Assembly (NCBI RefSeq): GCF_000829375.1
Contig: NZ_AP014624.1
Coordinates: forward strand, 1,240,001 to 1,304,000
Length of the DNA stretch: 64,000 nt
Source: Chryseobacterium sp. StRB126
GTDB lineage: Bacteria > Bacteroidota > Bacteroidia > Flavobacteriales > Weeksellaceae
Direction of reading: 5' to 3'
The translations under genes and the position numbers were made by a program. This document shows, piece after piece, positions 8,497 through 16,616 of the stretch (within the stretch, counting starts at the first letter, position 1; every line of letters starts with the position of its first letter). A model generated the notes under the pieces. The model was not told the DNA's origin, made no database searches, and saw nothing but the letters and a program-made list of their open reading frames with translations.

Positions 8497-9674
8497 ACTT
8501 GATCTGACAGTTAGGGTTTAAAAATAATTGTCAGTTATCCAATATTATCCTTACTTCCAAAAGTAAGGATTTTTTGTTCCTCTGCAAGAGTTTCCAATAA
8601 TTTCTCTTTTGCAATAGGTTTACTATCCAAAAACGTCTGCATCGGTGTTTTACCGTAACAATGTTTTCCTGTATGCGTTCTTTCATTATTGTAATACGAC
8701 AGCCAGCTGTTTAAGTCTAATTGCAGCTCTTCAATACTTCTGTAAATTTTCTTTCTGAAAGCTATGGCATAAAACTCTTCCTGTATTGTCCTGTGAAAAC
8801 GTTCACAAATGCCGTTGGTCTGAGGGCTTTTAGCCTTGGTCTTCGTGTGATCAATATCTTCAATGGCTAAATAAAGCTGGTATTCATGCTGTTCTCTTAT
8901 TCCACAGTATTCCGTTCCTCTGTCTGTTAAAATTCTGAGTAAACGAAGTTCCTGTTGCTCAAAGAACGGAACTACCTGATCATTAAGCATGTCAGCAGCA
9001 ATAAGAGCATTTTTACGGTCATATAGCTTTGCAAATACTACTTTAGAATACGTGTCAATAAAAGTTTGCTGATAAATATGTCCAACTCCTTTGATATTGC
9101 CTACATAATAAGTGTCTTGAGCTCCTAAATATCCAGGATGATGAGTTTCAATTTCTCCATGAGCTTTTTTCTCCTCCTTGGCTCTTTCTAGTGCTGAAAG
9201 TTGAGATTCAGTAAGGACTATACCATCTTGAGCGGATTTGGCTTCCAAGGCTTTTAATCTTAGTTTAAACGTATGTAGATCGTGTCTTAACCAAATACCT
9301 CTGACCCCGCCTGGGGATACGATCAACCCTTTCTTTTTAAGTTCATTACTCACTCTAAGCTGCCCCAAAGCAGGGTTTTCAATGGCTATATCAACAACAG
9401 CCTTTTCAATAACTTCATCTACACGATTCTTTAATACTGGCTTTCTTCTGGAGATTTCCTGTAATGCTAATTCACCTCCTTGCTCATACAGTTCTTTGAA
9501 TCGATAAAAACTGTCTCGGGAATAGCCCATTACTTTACAAGCTTTGGATACATTTCCTAAATGTTGTGCTAATTCAAGTACACCTAACTTGTTTTTGATG
9601 ATTTTTTGTTGTGTTGTCATAATACTTAATCTGTTTTAAAGTTATTTAATTTGATTATAACTGTCAGATTAAGT
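8497..9674 (-). mobile_element. IS481-family insertion sequence
   Basis: A transposase gene is bounded by imperfect inverted repeats: ACTTGATCTGACAGTTA at 8497-8513 and the complement of ACTTAATCTGACAGTTA at 9658-9674. Only one base differs. I could not see a convincing target duplication, so the outer limits may be off by a few bases. It sits directly behind the third cassette, where a further cassette-end repeat would be expected. Confidence 0.8.
8535..9620 (-). CDS. IS481 family transposase
   Basis: 361 residues. The N-terminal 130 residues are helix-turn-helix (NVSKACKVMGYSRDSFYRFKELY). An rve integrase core follows: the first Asp region is LGAQDTYYVGN, the second is RILTDRGTEYCG, and the Glu lies in KSPQTNGICERFHRTIQEEF, completing DDE. 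The C-terminus has LSYYNNERTHTGKHCYGKTPMQTF, typical of IS481. The gene appears intact, so the IS may be mobile. Confidence 0.92.
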   Translation of the reverse strand: MTTQQKIIKNKLGVLELAQHLGNVSKACKVMGYSRDSFYRFKELYEQGGELALQEISRRKPVLKNRVDEVIEKAVVDIAIENPALGQLRVSNELKKKGLIVSPGGVRGIWLRHDLHTFKLRLKALEAKSAQDGIVLTESQLSALERAKEEKKAHGEIETHHPGYLGAQDTYYVGNIKGVGHIYQQTFIDTYSKVVFAKLYDRKNALIAADMLNDQVVPFFEQQELRLLRILTDRGTEYCGIREQHEYQLYLAIEDIDHTKTKAKSPQTNGICERFHRTIQEEFYAIAFRKKIYRSIEELQLDLNSWLSYYNNERTHTGKHCYGKTPMQTFLDSKPIAKEKLLETLAEEQKILTFGSKDNIG

Positions 9675-9697
9675 CTTGACTAATTCAAATAAAGCAA

Positions 9698-9726
9698 AGA
9701 GACTGTCTTTTGAGACAGCCTCTTTT
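9698..9726. terminator. Hairpin beside IS481 end
   Basis: AGAGACTGTCT and AGACAGCCTCT pair around TTTG with T-rich flanks on both strands. Read on the minus strand it resembles the hairpin in the IS1182 remnant at 4682-4717, in inverted orientation, and so may be another trace of that element. Confidence 0.5.
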
Positions 9727-9729
9727 GTG

Positions 9730-9957
9730 TTATAATGCAGCTACATTTTTATTAAAGAAGTCTTTAAATTTTTTGATGGTAAGCATTTTATCGATGATTT
9801 TAAAGACGGTGCTTTTGTCTTCTTCGTCGAGCTGCTGAATGAGTTCCATTTGTTCGAGAGTCGATTTATCTTCAATTACAATCTCTTTAGGAATTATGTT
9901 TTCATTGTAATTAATAACCTGCTCCGCAAAGTCTCCCGACTTTGAGCTGTCAAAAAC
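9730..9957 (-). pseudogene. 3' end of an XRE-family regulator gene
   Basis: On the minus strand an open frame ends at the TAA complementary to 9730-9732. It contains STLEQMELIQQLDEEDKSTV then FKIIDKMLTIKKFKDFFNKN and ends VAAL. That is the characteristic C-terminus of a family of small helix-turn-helix regulators in flavobacteria. The upstream HTH half is absent; the frame closes at a stop just above 9957. It is a truncated remnant, probably left by the IS rearrangements to its left. Confidence 0.55.
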
Positions 9958-9972
9958 CTAATACAAGAAATA

Positions 9973-10004
9973 AAAAGAATCCTTGCAACGGCAAGGGTTC
10001 TTTT
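9973..10004. terminator. Bidirectional hairpin terminator
   Basis: AAAAGAATCCTTGC pairs with GCAAGGGTTCTTTT around an AACG loop, with A- and T-runs on the two sides. It separates the disrupted region from the aminopeptidase gene. Confidence 0.75.
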
Positions 10005-10113
10005 CTTAGCCTCAATTTATATTCATAAGAAATTTTTATTCTTTAACTTTGTCTTTTTCAAAACTATGGTGGTCCTTAGTCTTGAAATTAATACCCCATC
10101 AAAAAATAAAATC

Positions 10114-10878
10114 ATGTCAATTACCAACGACGATCAGTTAATCGGAATGCAAAAAGTGAGTGAAGCAGTGGCGTATACCTTGAAAGAGATGAGGCAATAT
10201 GCTCAGCCTGGGATGACTACCAAGGAGCTTGATGAATACGGAGCCAAAATATTGGCTGATTTCGGAGCTAAGTCTGCCCCTTATCTTACCTATGGATTTC
10301 CCGGTTGGACCTGCATAAGTGTAGATAATGAATTTTGTCATGGTATTCCTACCGATCAGAGAGTTTTGAAGGAAGGCGATCTTATCAATATTGATGTCTC
10401 AGCAGAACTCAAGGGATATTGGGCTGATAATGGCGGATCCTTTGTGATTGGGAAAGATATCAATCAACACCAGAAGTTAGTAGATGCTTCCAAAGATATT
10501 CTTCAAAAAACAATTGATAACATTAGAGGTGGTGTGAAAATAGCTGATATTGGATTTTTAATGGAGACTGAAGCAAAGAAAAGAGGTTTTAAAGTCATTA
10601 AAAATCTCGGGGGACATGGAGTAGGAAGAAGTTTACATGAACAGCCCGATGAATTATTGAATTATAAAAACCGTTTCGATACCAGACGTTTTAAGAAAAA
10701 TTCTGTAGTAGCAATTGAAACATTTATTTCCACTTCCTCAAACCTTGCTGTAGAATTAAAAGATGGCTGGACGATGGTTGGTAACAAAGGCGGGTATATG
10801 GCACAACACGAACACACCATTTTAATTACGGATGGGAAACCTGTTGTTTTAACTCAAATGAATGAGATCTTGAATTAA
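10114..10878 (+). CDS. map: Type I methionyl aminopeptidase
   Basis: 254 residues, close to the 264 of the E. coli enzyme. It removes the initiator methionine from new proteins in the cytoplasm and needs two metal ions. Visible ligands: Asp in LINIDVSAELKGYWADNGGSF (two Asp), His in GGHGVGRSLHEQP, Glu in VAIETFIS and Glu in QHEHTILI; the substrate-side His is in NEFCHGIP. The ATG at 10114 gives the normal MSITNDDQLIGMQ start; a longer in-frame start at 10066 would add 16 unusual residues. It is not beside ribosomal genes here, so it may be a second, stand-alone copy. Confidence 0.93.
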   Translation: MSITNDDQLIGMQKVSEAVAYTLKEMRQYAQPGMTTKELDEYGAKILADFGAKSAPYLTYGFPGWTCISVDNEFCHGIPTDQRVLKEGDLINIDVSAELKGYWADNGGSFVIGKDINQHQKLVDASKDILQKTIDNIRGGVKIADIGFLMETEAKKRGFKVIKNLGGHGVGRSLHEQPDELLNYKNRFDTRRFKKNSVVAIETFISTSSNLAVELKDGWTMVGNKGGYMAQHEHTILITDGKPVVLTQMNEILN

Positions 10879-10937
10879 GATATCATTCATTAGATACTGC
10901 GAGTTCGAAATAAATAATCATTATCAATAAAATTAGT

Positions 10938-11022
10938 AGGAAGATAGAAGTTGGAAAAGAAAGTTATTGACATACGATCATTGATGAATAGTCCAATAGT
11001 AACTTTCAGCCTCCATCTTCCT
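10938..11022. repeat. Imperfect long inverted repeat between map and M20 peptidase
   Basis: AGGAAGATAGAAGTTGG and AAAGTTATTG on the left pair imperfectly with the complement of CCAATAGTAACTTTCAGC and CTCCATCTTCC on the right. It resembles REP-like elements; a related half-motif (CTTCATCTTCC) occurs near 19,225. Confidence 0.4.
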
Positions 11023-11097
11023 TTCCTTTAGAATTGTTAAAGACCAAATACTTTACTATCTTTATAGGACCAAACCCATTCACAAAATCATTCTGTT

Positions 11098-12630
11098 ATG
11101 AAAAAAGTCCTTTTAACCCTTCTGGGCATTCTCGCTATTCTGGCTGCCATAGTATTAATTAAAACATACACTTATCCTTTTAAGAAAAGCACTTCAGGAG
11201 ATGGAGAAGGATGGAAGCCTGTAAAAAATGATTCCGCAGTAGCAAGGTTTTCCGGAGGAATAAAGATCCCTACGGTTTCTACAGGAAGTTTAGGTGAGTT
11301 TAATTATGCTCCCTTTGAACAGTTTAAAGAATACCTGAAAACAACCTATCCGTTAGTATACCAAAATACGGAAAATGTTGAGGTTAATCAATACGGATTA
11401 GTATTCAGGCTGAAAGGAAGCAACCCCAAACTGGAACCTATCTTATTCCTTTCTCATATGGATGTGGTTCCGCCGGGAGATGCTGATGTAAAAAATACTA
11501 CTGAAAATATCTTCAGACCGGATGATAAGCCGGCAGAACCTGTTGCGAAGGTGGCTGAAGACTGGGATTTTGCGCCTTTTTCAGGAACAGTGGCCAATGG
11601 CCGAATTTACGGCAGAGGAGCAATAGATATGAAAGGGATGCTTTTCTCTTTAATGGAAGCTATGAATAATCAGATTAAAAGCAAACAGATTTCTCAGCGT
11701 GACATCTATCTGGCTTTTGGTTTTGATGAAGAAGTGGGCGGACAAAAAGGAGCCATTCAGATTGCTGATTATTTTAAGAAAAAAGGATTGAAGTTCGATG
11801 CTGTTTATGATGAAGGCGGACTCATTATGCGAAAAGGAAATGTAGCCGGAGTAGATGCTGATGTAGCTGTAGTAGGATGCGCTGAAAAAGGCTTTCTTTC
11901 TGCAAAAATAAAGGTAAAAGGGTTAGGCGGACACTCCTCAATGCCACCTATGGAAAGCGCGATAGGAAAAGCTGCGGTCATTATGCAAAGACTCGAAGAC
12001 GAACAGATGAAGCCCGTGATAACTCCATTAATTAAAGAGTTTTTTGATAATATCGGTGGAGCAATGCCCTTTACAACCAGAATGGCATTGGCCAACCAAT
12101 GGCTTTTAAAACCTATATTAATTTCTCAACTTACCAAAAATAATACAACCAATGCATTGGTAAGAACCACAACTGCTTTAACCATGATGAAAGGAAGTGA
12201 CGGAACGAATGTGCTTTCTCCGGAAGTTGAATTTGTAGTCAATTTCAGACTTCTGCCCGGAAATACAGTAAAAGACGTACGAGACCATATTGCAAAAGCT
12301 ACAAAAGGTTTTGATGTGGAGGTAGAAGAAATTGACAATACAAGAGAAGCTTCTGCCATATCGCCATCCAATACCAAAGCTTTTAAATTGATTGAAGCAG
12401 GAGTAAAAGAAATCTATCCCGAAGCCATTGTTTCCCCCTATCTTACCATGGCCGGAACCGATGCCGGTAAATATGAAATTGTAAGCAAAAATGTTTACAG
12501 ATTCATGCCTGTTAGAATCAATAGCTCAGAACAACAGAGTATTCACAGTACCAATGAGTATCTCAGTATAGAAAACTATCTGAAAATGATCCATTATTTT
12601 GAGTTCATGATGAAAAATTATGATAAGTAG
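11098..12630 (+). CDS. M20 family zinc peptidase, membrane-anchored or exported
   Basis: 510 residues. An N-terminal hydrophobic helix (LLTLLGILAILAAIVLI) is either an uncleaved anchor or a signal. Metal-site motifs of the M20/ArgE/DapE class are present in order: LSHMDVVPPG, YGRGAIDMKG, FGFDEEVGGQKG, VYDEGG and, near the C-terminus, HSTNEYLS. A dimerisation-type segment starts at AEKGFLSAKIKVKGLGGHSSMPP. The length and the N-terminal helix resemble the PM20D1/CPS1-like carboxypeptidase branch. It probably hydrolyses peptides or N-acyl amino acids in the periplasm. It stands alone with 219 bp upstream. Confidence 0.85.
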   Translation: MKKVLLTLLGILAILAAIVLIKTYTYPFKKSTSGDGEGWKPVKNDSAVARFSGGIKIPTVSTGSLGEFNYAPFEQFKEYLKTTYPLVYQNTENVEVNQYGLVFRLKGSNPKLEPILFLSHMDVVPPGDADVKNTTENIFRPDDKPAEPVAKVAEDWDFAPFSGTVANGRIYGRGAIDMKGMLFSLMEAMNNQIKSKQISQRDIYLAFGFDEEVGGQKGAIQIADYFKKKGLKFDAVYDEGGLIMRKGNVAGVDADVAVVGCAEKGFLSAKIKVKGLGGHSSMPPMESAIGKAAVIMQRLEDEQMKPVITPLIKEFFDNIGGAMPFTTRMALANQWLLKPILISQLTKNNTTNALVRTTTALTMMKGSDGTNVLSPEVEFVVNFRLLPGNTVKDVRDHIAKATKGFDVEVEEIDNTREASAISPSNTKAFKLIEAGVKEIYPEAIVSPYLTMAGTDAGKYEIVSKNVYRFMPVRINSSEQQSIHSTNEYLSIENYLKMIHYFEFMMKNYDK

Positions 12631-12871
12631 TGATGAGTTCCATGGTTTGTGGCTCGTGATTCGTGGTTTTGAAGTTTAAACGGACAGGGCAATTCATTAT
12701 TCATTGGCAAAGCAAATTCACCATTAACATTTAACCGTTCGTGAATACAGGTTTGCTGGTTATGGTCTAAGATCTCTTGTCCCTTTTTTCATGTCTGTTG
12801 TAAAAAAAATATAATACGTCAAGTTTTGTCGCATTACAGCAATAGCTTTGTCATATCAAAATTACAGAGTT

Positions 12872-13567
12872 ATGGAATTGCCACTTTACTTAAACTTTAA
12901 AGACTTCGAAAACCATTATTACGATCATCTTGAAAAATGGTTTGAAGAATATCATAATGCTAGTGAGGCAGATTATCTGAAAATGTTAGCAAGTATGTAT
13001 AGCCCTTACCTCTATTACAATTTTGCTGATGATAGCCTGCAGGCAGATGCCACTATTGAAATCAAAGACTGTTTCTTTCCTTATCATGAAAAAATAGGTC
13101 TTTCCTTCTGTACAGGTTGTGAGAACGGAACATCACCTCAAAAAGGAATGAATCACGTTTTTGAATGGAAAACCATTTCCATGATGGAATATGCGCAACA
13201 TATTCTGGATAAGATCAACCGCTATTGCTCAAAGAATAAAGAAGCTTTGAGTGGCAGTAAAAATATCCTGGATTACATCAATGATTATGATATTGTGACC
13301 TCCAGAGAAGGAGCTGGATATTGTGTGAGCTATAACAGGCATCAGATGACCATTCCTTTCCTTAAAGCTTATCTTCCGTATTATGGGCAGACAGTGGATA
13401 TGGCGTTGTACAGGGATTTTATCTTTTCCATTGTACAGATTGCAGAATGTATCGATCAGAAGTTAAAAACAATTCAGGCTTTTGAACATACCATTTATGC
13501 TCAGTCCAGAGCCGAAGCCAAATTTAAAGTGCAGATGAGCCGTCAGTTTCTGACCTTATGCAATTAA
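12872..13567 (+). CDS. Hypothetical protein, flavobacterial
   Basis: 231 residues from the ATG at 12872 (MELPLYLNFKDFENHYYDH); an in-frame TTG at 12848 is less likely. There is no signal peptide or membrane segment. It is rich in aromatic residues and has three spaced cysteines (LSFCTGCENG and NRYCSKN). I recognise no domain. It is a stand-alone gene, closed by a strong bidirectional terminator shared with the convergent gene. Confidence 0.6.
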   Translation: MELPLYLNFKDFENHYYDHLEKWFEEYHNASEADYLKMLASMYSPYLYYNFADDSLQADATIEIKDCFFPYHEKIGLSFCTGCENGTSPQKGMNHVFEWKTISMMEYAQHILDKINRYCSKNKEALSGSKNILDYINDYDIVTSREGAGYCVSYNRHQMTIPFLKAYLPYYGQTVDMALYRDFIFSIVQIAECIDQKLKTIQAFEHTIYAQSRAEAKFKVQMSRQFLTLCN

Positions 13568-13623
13568 CATTTCACACCACATTCATACTTAATTATATTG
13601 CGGAGAATTCTATATTTTCCAAC

Positions 13624-13655
13624 AAAAATCCCAACCAGAAATGGTTGGGATTTTT
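13624..13655. terminator. Strong bidirectional terminator
   Basis: AAAAATCCCAACC and GGTTGGGATTTTT form a perfect 13-bp stem with a 6-nt loop between two convergent genes. Confidence 0.9.
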
Positions 13656-13669
13656 TAAGGTATAGAAGG

Positions 13670-14500
13670 TTAATCAAGATGATCCTGATCTGTTGTTTCT
13701 TTCTTTTTATAAGGAATATTCCAGATGAGGTCTGCAGCAATGTAGTGAACTCCTCCGTGATGAATACTTTTGCTGTCTCTGATCAGATCATTCATATAGC
13801 CAATATCTACTGTAAAAGGAGAATTGGGGATATTGAACATATAGTAGGCTGCAAGACGTAGCTCCCGATATCCAAAAGAGTTCCAGTGCTGTTCATGTTC
13901 GTTCAGATGGCTGATGGAAAATAACGCTTCAGCACTTAAGGCTAGTTTCTGATTGTTCCTCGGAGATAAATTATAAGTCAACTGGCTTTTGATACGAGTT
14001 CTTAACTGAAAATCTTCCTCCACTTTATGAAAATCCGCATCAAAGAATTTCCTGAATTCCTGACGAAGTGTATTTTTAAGCTTCATCTTTTTTCCAAGAT
14101 CAAAAGTATAGGCGTATCTTCCATAAACTCTGAATTCCTGTTCTATACCTTCTTTATCATAAGGAGCTTCTTTCTCATACTCAGGCTGTCGGCGGTAGCT
14201 TAGCGCATAACTGTATTGCTGATGAGGGGTAAAAGAATAATAAAATTCGTGATTCAACACAAAAATAGCCTGCTTAGCAAACAGATTATCGTTGGCTGGA
14301 GTGCTTTTACGCCCAATAGCAATATAGCTCATGGTTTGCTTCTTTCCCAAAGAATCCAGATTACGTTTCACTCCAAAAGCCGACCAGAATGCAGTGTTTG
14401 CATCTCCAAGACCAGGCGGACTGATCTGTGCTTTTACAAGGCTTCCCAAACAACCTGTTGTACCTAATATGATAAGGGTTTTTCTTATACCAAACATCAT
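13670..14500 (-). CDS. DUF2490-like outer-membrane protein
   Basis: 276 residues with a signal peptide (IRKTLIILGTTGCLGSLVKAQ). The mature part alternates aromatic and polar residues as in beta-barrel strands (FVLNHEFYYSFTPHQQYSYALSY; FRVYGRYAYTFDLGKKMKLKNTLRQEFR) and ends in a short charged tail. The pattern of RQEFRKF and RTRIKSQLTYNL matches DUF2490 proteins as I know them. It is likely an outer-membrane barrel of unknown role. The start could be either of two adjacent ATGs. Confidence 0.7.
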   Translation of the reverse strand: MMFGIRKTLIILGTTGCLGSLVKAQISPPGLGDANTAFWSAFGVKRNLDSLGKKQTMSYIAIGRKSTPANDNLFAKQAIFVLNHEFYYSFTPHQQYSYALSYRRQPEYEKEAPYDKEGIEQEFRVYGRYAYTFDLGKKMKLKNTLRQEFRKFFDADFHKVEEDFQLRTRIKSQLTYNLSPRNNQKLALSAEALFSISHLNEHEQHWNSFGYRELRLAAYYMFNIPNSPFTVDIGYMNDLIRDSKSIHHGGVHYIAADLIWNIPYKKKETTDQDHLD

Positions 14501-14723
14501 GAAAACTATTTTACTATTAATGTTAATCTCTGAGAAATCATAAGGTTAGATAAAAATATCAGTAATACGCAGAGAGTATATTTTGTCATAACAAATGTAT
14601 AGGGCTTTACAAATAGATTGTTTATTCAAAAACCTTATATACTGTTTAAAAACGAGACAAAATAAGAGCTTGATTTAGGAAAGATTTGGGAATAACAAAA
14701 AATCATAAGAATGCATTTAAATT

Positions 14724-15638
14724 TTATTCAATTCCCATTTTTTCCTTTGAACAGTCAATGTAGATTTTGTGGTTTAAAAAGATCCTATTTCCCAGCATCC
14801 CCGACATTCCTGAAAATTTCATGAGCATATATTGAGTTTGGGAAAATCCTTCTACATAGGTTACTTCATTCAGTGGAAGTTTTTTATTTTTAAAACGGAT
14901 CGTATGATTTGTCTTTGTGGTATAAGTGGTTAAAATATTGGGTCTCGACTGGGCTTTTTCTGTCATAACTTTTGACTGAGATAATCTTAAACTTTCCCAG
15001 TTTTCTTTATTGGTCAGTAATTCATAAGCACTGGTACCGGAATCATACAAGAATTTCTCAGCTTTTCCCTTTAAATTACCCTGAATAATGATTTTTCTCT
15101 TTTTAAATTGAAAATCAATCAGATTGTTATGGAATTCATCCGGTTCTTTAGATAGATTGAAAACGATAGAATTATCTCTGAAATTAATCAGTGTTTTTCT
15201 ATCTTCAAGTATATCAGCGCCAAGAGTACCGATAATTTTTACCAGGTCATTTTTATCGGAGGGTTTTCCAGTATTTGATATTTTAATTTGCTTGGAAGTG
15301 ATTTTCATTTTTCCGATATAAAATGAGGTTATGGCTCGCTCATTCCTGACAGACATCCCTATTAAAGATGGTATGGCTCTGCTGTAAAACTCAGTATAAG
15401 CAGCTCCTGTATCAAATTGAAGATAATAAGTAGTAGTATCTTTAGAAAAATGAATAGGCACAAGCAATGCATTTTTATCTCTTCCAATCCATTTGACGGG
15501 AATAGGTCCACTCTCATTGTGCACTGTTAAATAATTTTTTTCAGGAGTAAATTTCCGGTCAAAATAAATGTATCCTCCCAGAGCTGTAATGATGATTAGA
15601 GTTAAGGCCATAAAGCCAATTCTCTTTATTACTTTCAT
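14724..15638 (-). CDS. Retropepsin-like aspartyl protease family protein
   Basis: 304 residues from the ATG at 15638 (MKVIKRIGFMALTLIII), which gives an N-terminal membrane helix; an upstream in-frame ATG at 15695 would add 19 polar residues. Two D-[TS]-G motifs are visible: QFDTGAAYTEFY at about residue 75 and YDSGTSAYELL at about 200. These are the hallmark of duplicated aspartyl-protease-like folds. The C-terminal part has MSGMLGNRIFLNHKIYIDCS, like the flap region in this class. It is probably anchored in the inner membrane facing the periplasm. Catalysis is not proven; many such proteins are uncharacterised. Confidence 0.6.
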   Translation of the reverse strand: MKVIKRIGFMALTLIIITALGGYIYFDRKFTPEKNYLTVHNESGPIPVKWIGRDKNALLVPIHFSKDTTTYYLQFDTGAAYTEFYSRAIPSLIGMSVRNERAITSFYIGKMKITSKQIKISNTGKPSDKNDLVKIIGTLGADILEDRKTLINFRDNSIVFNLSKEPDEFHNNLIDFQFKKRKIIIQGNLKGKAEKFLYDSGTSAYELLTNKENWESLRLSQSKVMTEKAQSRPNILTTYTTKTNHTIRFKNKKLPLNEVTYVEGFSQTQYMLMKFSGMSGMLGNRIFLNHKIYIDCSKEKMGIE

Positions 15639-15727
15639 GCTGTTTTTTTTTGTACAAGATTCGGAAATCCTGTACTGGTTTTGCATAAAAACCATGTGAC
15701 AATTTTACGACAGTTCTATGTCTTTGT

Positions 15728-16270
15728 TTATATGAAGTTGGTTTTCAGTTTAATACTTAGATTCTGTGTTGTGTTCAGGCTGATTCCATTTTTAATGATA
15801 ATGAATAGCTTCAAGCATAAAAACAGGAGTAAAGGAATAATGAAAAGTGGTAATTTGAATGAAAATAGCTTCTGAATAAACGGACAGATAATCATTAAAA
15901 CTGAAAAAATTACTGAGATAATGATCTGGGTGCAGATCATACTTTTTCCCAGTTCTCTATTTTTCAGATCTTTTGTTTGATAAGTTAAAATGGCAGGGAA
16001 AATAATCCCTCCGTATGGAATAATCAAACCGGCCAATGCAGATAAATTAATCTTTTTAGCTCGTTGGATATTAGCTTCTTCTTTTGGGAGAATAATCAGA
16101 TCTTCCGGTTGAATGTTCAAAGCTTTTGCAAGTACTTTTAATGTAAAACCTTTTAGAATACTTCCAGCTTCAACCCTTTGAACTGTCCGAAGAGAAAGTC
16201 CGGATCTCTCAGCAAGCTCATTTTGAGTCATATTCATTTTCTCTCTTAAAATTTTAACCTGATTTTCCAT
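15728..16270 (-). CDS. XRE-type HTH regulator fused to DUF4870-like membrane domain
   Basis: 180 residues. Residues 1-60 are a classic XRE helix-turn-helix (MTQNELAERSGLSLRTVQRVEAG). Residues 75-170 hold three hydrophobic helices in DUF4870-like order (LSALAGLIIPYGGIIFPAILTYQTKD; TQIIISVIFSVLMIICPFI; LPLFIIPLLLFLCLKLFII). The fusion implies a membrane-tethered DNA-binding protein. It is followed on the same strand, after an 89-bp gap, by the retropepsin-like gene. Confidence 0.75.
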   Translation of the reverse strand: MENQVKILREKMNMTQNELAERSGLSLRTVQRVEAGSILKGFTLKVLAKALNIQPEDLIILPKEEANIQRAKKINLSALAGLIIPYGGIIFPAILTYQTKDLKNRELGKSMICTQIIISVIFSVLMIICPFIQKLFSFKLPLFIIPLLLFLCLKLFIIIKNGISLNTTQNLSIKLKTNFI

Positions 16271-16616
16271 GATTTGATTATTATACTGTGCCGCTAATTT
16301 AAAAAAGATAGATCCCTAAATAAAAATATATTGTGAAAATAATGTGCAATTTTATCACAACATCAAATTGTGGATAACTTGTTAATAAAATGTGGAAAAA
16401 CCCATATTCATATTTTAAAATATATTAAATCCTTTTTCTATAAAGGGTTTTGGGTGATAAATAGTAAATAGGGAAAAGGAGAATTGGTAATGATTTTAAT
16501 CTCAATTGCTATGATTTTTATTCTTTATTTAGAATAATTCAAATTAATATTGCGTGAGAGTTTGTTTATCCTTTATTTTGCACTTTATTTATAATTGTTT
16601 TAAATAAGGCTGAAAA
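16271..16616. other. Intergenic region before TonB receptor
   Basis: 346 bp, very AT-rich, between divergent genes. I see no ORF or clear operator. A possible weak promoter is TTTG near 16562 with TTATTTTG about 10-12 bp later, too close for the standard spacing, so I do not assign one. Confidence 0.4.

Noticed and set aside
1..9960. Polymorphic toxin delivered by type VI secretion
   Set aside because: No PAAR, VgrG, Hcp or other T6SS gene is in the window, and the RHS protein has its own Sec signal peptide.
13598..13861. Plus-strand ORF at 13598-13861
   Set aside because: Begins in a terminator and lies antisense to the DUF2490-like gene, with no domain.
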